DNA of 10,216 nucleotides from an uncultured Clostridia bacterium (GTDB lineage: Bacteria > Bacillota > Clostridia > Oscillospirales > Ruminococcaceae), in the NCBI GenBank assembly GCA_937901465.1, contig CALGTU010000210.1, forward strand, positions 1 to 10,216. Reading direction: 5' to 3'. This document shows positions 6,712-10,216 of this stretch, piece after piece. A program made the translations under genes and the position numbers. The notes under the pieces are model-generated. The model saw only the letters and a program-made list of their open reading frames with translations, ran no database searches and was not told the origin of the DNA. The number at the start of each line of letters is the position of its first letter. Position 1 is the first letter of the stretch.

Positions 6712-6818
6712 TTTATTCACTTCCTTTTCTAAGGTTATAACTATGATAAATCATCAAAAAATATTTTTCCCGACTTTTTGTGCTTTCTTATGTCAAGTAA
6801 TAAAGTTTTTATAAAAAT

Positions 6819-6842
6819 CGCACCGATATTTCTATCGGTGCG
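6819..6842 (-). terminator. Intrinsic terminator after the GNAT gene
   Basis: A perfect 10-bp GC-rich stem CGCACCGATA / TATCGGTGCG (6819-6828 and 6833-6842) with a 4-base loop. On the minus strand it is followed by ATTTTTAT. It lies 5 bases beyond the stop at 6848 and separates the PilZ-GNAT unit from the AraC-type gene. Confidence 0.88.
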
Positions 6843-6847
6843 TAAAT

Positions 6848-7321
6848 TTACAAATTACATACCATTATGAATTCTTCTTCAGTTTCTCTGATCACTTCAA
6901 ATCCGACTTTTCTATACATTTTAACAGCATAATTTTCCTTCTGAACAGCAAGGGATGTCTTTTTGTATCCTCTTTGTTTCAGTTCCGAAAGCATTGTGGT
7001 CATAAGTGCTGTTCCGATACCATAATTACGATACGGCTTATATAAAGATATCGCAAAAGAGGGAACACCGTCTTCAATATGACCATAATCCTTCATATCT
7101 CTTACCCATACAGCACCGACAACCTTATCGTCTGTTTCGGCAACAAAACATATATCGTCTTTTTCTTTGCCGAAATCTTTTATATAAACCTGCAAATCAG
7201 GCTGATTTATTATTGATTTCGGTGGTGGTTCAACACCTTCGGGTATAAAAATTGCTTCGTATATAAAATCTTCAAGTAGTATGTATTCTTCGTTTTTTAT
7301 TTTTCTTATGTTATAATTCAA
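6848..7321 (-). CDS. GNAT-family N-acetyltransferase
   Basis: Cytoplasmic acetyl-CoA-dependent transferase of 157 residues, the usual single-domain size. Motif A is complete: a beta strand (PSFAISLYKPY, 87-97) followed by the pyrophosphate loop RNYGIG at 98-103 (pattern R-x-x-G-x-G) and helix TALMTTMLSELKQRG. Motif B follows as NYAVKMYRKVGFE at 130-142. The start is a TTG at 7321: GGAGG (7332-7328) lies 6 bases upstream and no ATG or GTG is nearby in frame. It follows the PilZ gene by 39 bases with no terminator between, so the two are probably cotranscribed. The substrate is unknown; both small molecules and protein N-termini are possible in this family. Confidence 0.9.
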   Translation of the reverse strand: MNYNIRKIKNEEYILLEDFIYEAIFIPEGVEPPPKSIINQPDLQVYIKDFGKEKDDICFVAETDDKVVGAVWVRDMKDYGHIEDGVPSFAISLYKPYRNYGIGTALMTTMLSELKQRGYKKTSLAVQKENYAVKMYRKVGFEVIRETEEEFIMVCNL

Positions 7322-7360
7322 TATCTGCCTCCGTAAAAATATCTGTATTATTTCAGTATT

Positions 7361-7963
7361 TTATTCAGAGTTTTCTTTGCGTCTTTTCATTATTTCACGT
7401 TCTTCAAGCTGTCTCTTGAACAGATATTGTAAAATCTCATCTTCCTCTTTGGGTTTTAACTTAACGAATTCACATCCATAACCGCTGTCATCATCCTGTC
7501 GTCTTACAATGCGGATTTCAGTATCAACATGTAACGATGGAATGAGAATGTTACATTTGTGTCCCGTAACAAGAGTACCTTCATAAGCCATAAAAATACC
7601 GGTAACACTTATATCCTTGATTTCTGTATCGTAAGAATTACCCTGAACAACAAGTATTGCGGGGATAGGAGGGACTGCCGCTAATTTCAAAGCTCTTCTT
7701 CTATCAGGAAGATCAACGAAGTCAGATGTGATCTCTACAATAGCTTTTCCTTCTTTGAAACTTTGGGTAATCGCATGAGCGGTAGCACGATTTCCTGATA
7801 AATCGTAAGCCCAAAGAGTTATTTCTCTTCCTGAATCGATTTTCATATCGTGATTTCCTATATTCATTTCAAGAATATTATCATAAAAATCAAAAACGAA
7901 TGATTTTGCAAATATTCTGTCGTTAAATGAAAGTTCTATCTTGTTGATTCTGTTCAGATTCAT
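7361..7963 (-). CDS. PilZ-domain protein (possible c-di-GMP effector, degenerate RxxxR)
   Basis: A 200-residue cytoplasmic protein from the ATG at 7963 (AAAGGTG at 7977-7971, 7-base spacer); an ATG ten codons upstream lacks a ribosome site. Residues 1-80 form a beta-rich N-terminal domain like the PilZN/YcgR-N module. Residues 86-175 look like a PilZ domain: DRRRALK at 87-93 is the N-terminal arginine loop, and DISVTG at 117-122 is the D/NxSxxG motif. PilZ domains bind cyclic di-GMP through RxxxR plus DxSxxG. Here the second arginine is a lysine (R89-x-x-x-K93), so binding may be weak or lost, though nearby arginines could compensate. The C-terminus is a charged helix (EEREIMKRRKE). It is upstream of the GNAT gene in the same probable transcript. 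No flagellar or cyclase gene is in the window. Confidence 0.85.
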   Translation of the reverse strand: MNLNRINKIELSFNDRIFAKSFVFDFYDNILEMNIGNHDMKIDSGREITLWAYDLSGNRATAHAITQSFKEGKAIVEITSDFVDLPDRRRALKLAAVPPIPAILVVQGNSYDTEIKDISVTGIFMAYEGTLVTGHKCNILIPSLHVDTEIRIVRRQDDDSGYGCEFVKLKPKEEDEILQYLFKRQLEEREIMKRRKENSE

Positions 7964-8053
7964 ATAAAAACACCTTTCGTATCGGGAAATCATAGGTTAT
8001 AACGGATATCAATGCAGGGAGAGTAATAATTGATATAAGCTTTCTCGGTGTGT

Positions 8054-8082
8054 ATTATTCGTGTAGCCTTAGATATTCTCAA
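8054..8082 (-). promoter_or_regulatory. Predicted promoter for the PilZ-GNAT unit
   Basis: Minus-strand TTGAGA (8082-8077) and AATAAT (8059-8054), each 5 of 6 to consensus, are separated by exactly 17 bases. Transcription would start near 8047 and leave a leader of about 84 bases. The -35 box lies inside one arm of a 9-bp inverted repeat (8076-8084 / 8116-8124). Confidence 0.5.
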
Positions 8083-8124
8083 TAATAAACTTCGTTTTAT
8101 ATGAATAGTTTCATATATTGAGAA
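8076..8124. repeat. Nested inverted repeats between mscL and the PilZ gene
   Basis: TTCTCAATA at 8076-8084 is the exact reverse complement of TATTGAGAA at 8116-8124. Inside it lies a second perfect 8-bp hairpin, TATATGAA / TTCATATA (8098-8105 and 8110-8117). It lies beyond the mscL stop at 8136 but lacks a U-tract, so it is a poor intrinsic terminator. The inner and outer hairpins share two bases at 8116-8117. It could be an mscL 3' hairpin or an operator over the PilZ promoter. Confidence 0.5.
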
Positions 8125-8135
8125 AGATAAATAAT

Positions 8136-8579
8136 TTACTTTGTGAGTTCTGATGTACAGTGAGGACATCTTGTTGCATCAAGAGCAATTTCGCTCTTAC
8201 AGAAGTCACATTTCTTTGTTGTGGGAGCAGCCTTAGGTTCTTCTTTTTTAAGTTTGTTTAAAGCTTTTACAATCATAAATACAATAAGTGCCATGATTAT
8301 AAAGTTTATAACGCCTGAAATAAAGTTTCCGTAGTTAAGAGTAGCAGCTCCTGCTTCTTTTGCAAGTTCAAGAGTAGCATATTCTTTTCCGTCAAGTGCT
8401 ACAAACCAGTTTGCGAAATCGAGTTTTCCTGTGAAAATACTGATGACGGGCATGAAAATATCGTCAACCAATGATTTTACAATACTTGTAAAAGCAGTAC
8501 CGACGATCATACCTACAGCAAGGTCCATCATATTTCCTTTAACCGCAAAATCTCTGAATTCTTTAAAAAACTTCTTCAT
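8136..8579 (-). CDS. mscL: Large-conductance mechanosensitive channel MscL with C-terminal zinc ribbon
   Basis: Homopentameric membrane channel that opens under extreme membrane tension and protects against osmotic downshock. The product from the ATG at 8579 has 147 residues. The N-terminal amphipathic helix KKFFKEFRDFAVKGN (2-16) leads into the pore-lining TM1, with MMDLAVGMIVGTAFTSIVKSLV at about 17-38. A periplasmic loop (about 49-82) and TM2 (about 84-108) follow. The usual cytoplasmic helix is replaced or extended by a C4 zinc ribbon with Cys124, Cys127, Cys138 and Cys141 (CDFC...CPHC), a variant found in several Gram-positive lineages. AAGGCGG at 8596-8590 could also serve a TTG at 8588, which is in frame and adds three residues but sits too close. 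It has its own strong promoter. Confidence 0.96.
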   Translation of the reverse strand: MKKFFKEFRDFAVKGNMMDLAVGMIVGTAFTSIVKSLVDDIFMPVISIFTGKLDFANWFVALDGKEYATLELAKEAGAATLNYGNFISGVINFIIMALIVFMIVKALNKLKKEEPKAAPTTKKCDFCKSEIALDATRCPHCTSELTK

Positions 8580-8614
8580 TTTGATCAAACCGCCTTTTAT
8601 AAGTTATTTTTCTA

Positions 8615-8643
8615 ATTATAATACAATTTTTTATCTTTTTCAA
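8615..8643 (-). promoter_or_regulatory. Predicted sigma-A promoter for mscL
   Basis: Minus-strand TTGAAA (8643-8638) and a perfect TATAAT (8620-8615) with a 17-base spacer, the best promoter match in the window. Transcription would start near 8608, giving a leader of roughly 29 bases. It lies between the stop of the ComEA-like gene at 8674 and mscL. Confidence 0.8.
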
Positions 8644-8673
8644 TATTTTTTGATACGTTTTTCAAAAGAATTA

Positions 8674-9426
8674 TTAAACATAAATGTATTTCAATAGTTC
8701 TATATAAAGTTCACGGCTGAAACTTTTGATATAGCATAATTCTTCTGTGGATGAAAAATAACCTATTTTGTCCCTGAGTTCGATTATCTCATTTGCAACT
8801 TCGGGAGAAACCGGAAGGGATATTAGTTCTTCATATGTTGCCGTATTTAAATTTACCGGAGTTATTTCTTTTTGAGGCTCAGTTGTTTCTGTTGTTATTG
8901 ATGTAGAAGAAGCTATTTCAGATACAGTTGTTTCTGCGGTTGTCTGAATGGTTTCAATTGTTGTTTCATAGACCTTTGTGGTAACAGTTGTAACTTCAGT
9001 TGCTGGTTTCTGTTGTGAATTTGTATTTTCAGGAAGCTTTGATGTGTCGACAAAAATTTTGTCGCTGTTGTCTTTCAGGATTTTTTCGCCTATTCCGTCT
9101 ACTTTGGTTATATCTTCAACAGAATAAAAATAATTGCTTTTTCTGTATTCTATAATCCTTTCGGATAAGGTTTCTCCGATTCCGTTAAGACTATATAATT
9201 CTTCTTTTGTTGCAAAATTGATATCTATAGGATATGTTACTGAGATTTCTGTTTTTTCTTCGCTTTCAGAAATGACAACAGTTTCTTTTGTAATGTTGTT
9301 ACTTGTGTATGTTGAAATAACAGGTTTTACATCAGGTTTATCAGAAGCTACAGAATATATGGTTATTGTCATAACCAAAACAAATGAACAGAATATAAAA
9401 AACGCTTTTTCTTTGTTCAATGACAT
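8674..9426 (-). CDS. ComEA-like membrane-anchored protein with two helix-hairpin-helix modules
   Basis: A 250-residue protein with a membrane helix at about 8-26, so the rest is probably outside the membrane. Module 1 (about 66-126) is a standard ComEA HhH pair: INFATKEELYSLNGIGETLS at 69-88 with hairpin LNGIG, and ITKVDGIGEKI at 106-116 with hairpin VDGIG. Residues 127-187 are a Thr/Glu-rich low-complexity linker. Module 2 (about 190-250) has the same layout, starting VNLNTATYEELISLP, but both hairpins have lost the GIG motif (PVSPEVA at 205-211, IKSFSREL at 233-240). ComEA binds double-stranded DNA non-specifically during uptake in competence. No comEB/comEC gene lies nearby, and there is no SLBB-like N-terminal domain. 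The ATG at 9426 is only about 4 bases from AAGG; a TTG two codons later is better spaced, so the start is uncertain by two residues. No terminator follows it. Confidence 0.85.
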   Translation of the reverse strand: MSLNKEKAFFIFCSFVLVMTITIYSVASDKPDVKPVISTYTSNNITKETVVISESEEKTEISVTYPIDINFATKEELYSLNGIGETLSERIIEYRKSNYFYSVEDITKVDGIGEKILKDNSDKIFVDTSKLPENTNSQQKPATEVTTVTTKVYETTIETIQTTAETTVSEIASSTSITTETTEPQKEITPVNLNTATYEELISLPVSPEVANEIIELRDKIGYFSSTEELCYIKSFSRELYIELLKYIYV

Positions 9427-9453
9427 TCACCCTTTTATTGTAATTGTTACTAT

Positions 9454-9482
9454 ATCCTACCAGATATTACATGTTTCGTCAA
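9454..9482 (-). promoter_or_regulatory. Predicted promoter for the ComEA-like gene
   Basis: Minus-strand TTGACG (9482-9477, 5 of 6) and TAGGAT (9459-9454, 4 of 6) with a 17-base spacer. Transcription would begin near 9447, about 20 bases before the start codon. It lies directly after the terminator of the S1-domain gene, supporting a separate transcript. Confidence 0.55.
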
Positions 9483-9487
9483 TATAA

Positions 9488-9516
9488 AAAGCCGTTGCAT
9501 TTTTCGCAACGGCTTT
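9488..9516 (-). terminator. Intrinsic terminator after the S1-domain gene
   Basis: A perfect 11-bp stem AAAGCCGTTGC / GCAACGGCTTT (9488-9498 and 9506-9516) with a 7-base loop, followed on the minus strand by TTATATT. It begins 3 bases beyond the stop codon at 9520-9522. Confidence 0.9.
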
Positions 9517-9519
9517 CTG

Positions 9520-10216
9520 TCAGAATACAACGCTTATATCTTTGTTACTTTCTTCTGTTGAGTATTTCCAGTAATCGATATGCATATCTTCATCTGTAAG
9601 GAAATACTCAATAGGTTCGGTATAAGTTTTATCCGAATCAAAAACATCGACAATAATAAGCTTTATTTTCATTTTATCGGGGATAATCGCTTTTATGTAT
9701 ACACTTGCGGATTGACCGACCCTGACATCTCCTCTGAATTCCGCAAGACCCGCAAGGTTAGGGGAGAGTTCTATGAAAATTCCGTAATTTTCTATCGAAC
9801 GGACTATTCCCGCAACTGTTTGACCGCTTTCAAAACGATCAGCGTTTTCTTTCCATGTTCCTAAAAGCTCCTTGTGTGAAAGTAAAATCTTATCTCTATC
9901 ATTTCCTTTGACAACAACATAAATATCCTGATTTATTTCAAATCTGTCAGAAGGGTGTGATATTCTTGAAACAGAAATTGAATCAATGGGTATAAGCGAC
10001 GGAATACCGCATCCTATATCTACAAAACAACCAAACGATTCTATATGTGTGACTTTTGCAGGAATAATATCTCCGGGAATAAGATTTTCTATAAATTCTC
10101 TTCTGCAATCTTCCTGAACCGCTTTTCTTGATAAAAAAACAGTTTTATTGTCATCAGATATATCTGTAACATAAAAACATACAGGTTTATTCACTCTTGA
10201 AATAAGGGCAATATCT
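9520..10216 (-). CDS. S1-domain RNA-binding protein, C-terminal part (5' end outside window)
   Basis: The reading frame stays open through the right edge: seven further codons (DIALISR) precede the GTG at 10194, which therefore reads as an internal valine rather than a start. 231 residues are visible. Two S1 (OB-fold) RNA-binding domains follow an N-terminal segment containing VFLSRKAVQEDC. The first is at about 45-117 of the visible part (GDIIPAKVTHIESFGCFVDI, ending in ILLSHKELLG). The second is at about 128-190 (GQTVAGIVRSIENYGIFIEL...GLAEF). A charged tail without a domain ends the protein. The ILLSHKELL sequence after the first domain is the usual closing strand of bacterial S1 repeats. 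This resembles the short S1-like proteins of Clostridia rather than full six-domain ribosomal protein S1, but the missing N-terminus leaves that open. It likely binds RNA or the ribosome in the cytoplasm. Confidence 0.88.
   Translation of the reverse strand, partial: DIALISRVNKPVCFYVTDISDDNKTVFLSRKAVQEDCRREFIENLIPGDIIPAKVTHIESFGCFVDIGCGIPSLIPIDSISVSRISHPSDRFEINQDIYVVVKGNDRDKILLSHKELLGTWKENADRFESGQTVAGIVRSIENYGIFIELSPNLAGLAEFRGDVRVGQSASVYIKAIIPDKMKIKLIIVDVFDSDKTYTEPIEYFLTDEDMHIDYWKYSTEESNKDISVVF

Noticed and set aside
6741..6752. ATGAT / ATCAT inverted repeat before the AraC-family gene as an autoregulatory operator
   Set aside because: The arms are only 5 bp in A+T-rich DNA and could easily be chance.
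6791..6796. Perfect TTGACA on the minus strand upstream of the AraC-family gene
   Set aside because: There is no acceptable -10 box 16-18 bases downstream, so I could not build a promoter from it. The true araC promoter was not identified.
7964..8135. Cyclic-di-GMP riboswitch in the leader of the PilZ gene
   Set aside because: The conserved GEMM-I and c-di-GMP-II sequence elements are absent, and the leader after the predicted start is only about 84 bases.
9134..9487. 117-codon plus-strand frame opposite the ComEA-like gene
   Set aside because: It is a shadow of the real HhH-coding strand with no ribosome site or family resemblance.
10192..10194. GTG as the start of the S1-domain protein
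   Set aside because: There is no Shine-Dalgarno before it. The frame stays open to the window edge with S1-protein-like residues, so the gene continues outside.

Overview
The window is an A+T-rich stretch of a low-GC Firmicute chromosome. It is most likely from a gut-type member of the Clostridia (Ruminococcaceae/Oscillospiraceae-like). That placement is inferred from purine-rich Shine-Dalgarno sites, Thr/Glu-rich linkers in exported proteins, the MBOAT + DHHW gene pair and an MscL with a C-terminal zinc ribbon; no rRNA or other phylogenetic marker is present. The standard code fits, since TGA is used as a stop. Gene density is high and no gap between genes exceeds about 210 bases. I see no tRNA, rRNA, CRISPR array, insertion sequence or phage gene.

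Plus strand, 1-1506: a tightly packed run made of the 3' end of rarA (AAA+ replication-recombination ATPase), birA (biotin-protein ligase without the repressor HTH) and bioY (biotin ECF-transporter S component). The genes overlap by 1 and 11 bases, so translation is probably coupled. BioY imports biotin and BirA attaches it to biotin-dependent enzymes. The run ends in a hairpin that contains the bioY stop codon and looks like a terminator in both directions.

Minus strand, 1563-10216, listed in transcription order from the right edge: a partial S1-domain RNA-binding protein; a membrane-anchored ComEA-like protein with two helix-hairpin-helix modules; mscL; a PilZ-domain protein and, 39 bases after it, a GNAT acetyltransferase; an AraC-type regulator with a GyrI-like effector domain; a small Thr-rich lipoprotein; an MBOAT O-acyltransferase followed by its DHHW/AlgJ-like partner; and an unrecognised single-pass membrane protein. 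Most units end in a clear hairpin with a U-tract, so this looks like a series of short independent transcripts.

The points most worth a second look are: two identical 12-bp direct repeats, 21 bp apart, placed exactly upstream of a predicted promoter for the unrecognised membrane protein (LytTR-like operator geometry); a strong terminator whose U-tract ends one base before the Shine-Dalgarno of the MBOAT gene; the doubled, partly degenerate HhH architecture of the ComEA-like protein; a PilZ domain whose RxxxR motif reads RxxxK; and an inverted repeat overlapping the predicted pilZ promoter. I do not see a convincing new multi-gene system. Most of the window is ordinary housekeeping and envelope-related sequence.
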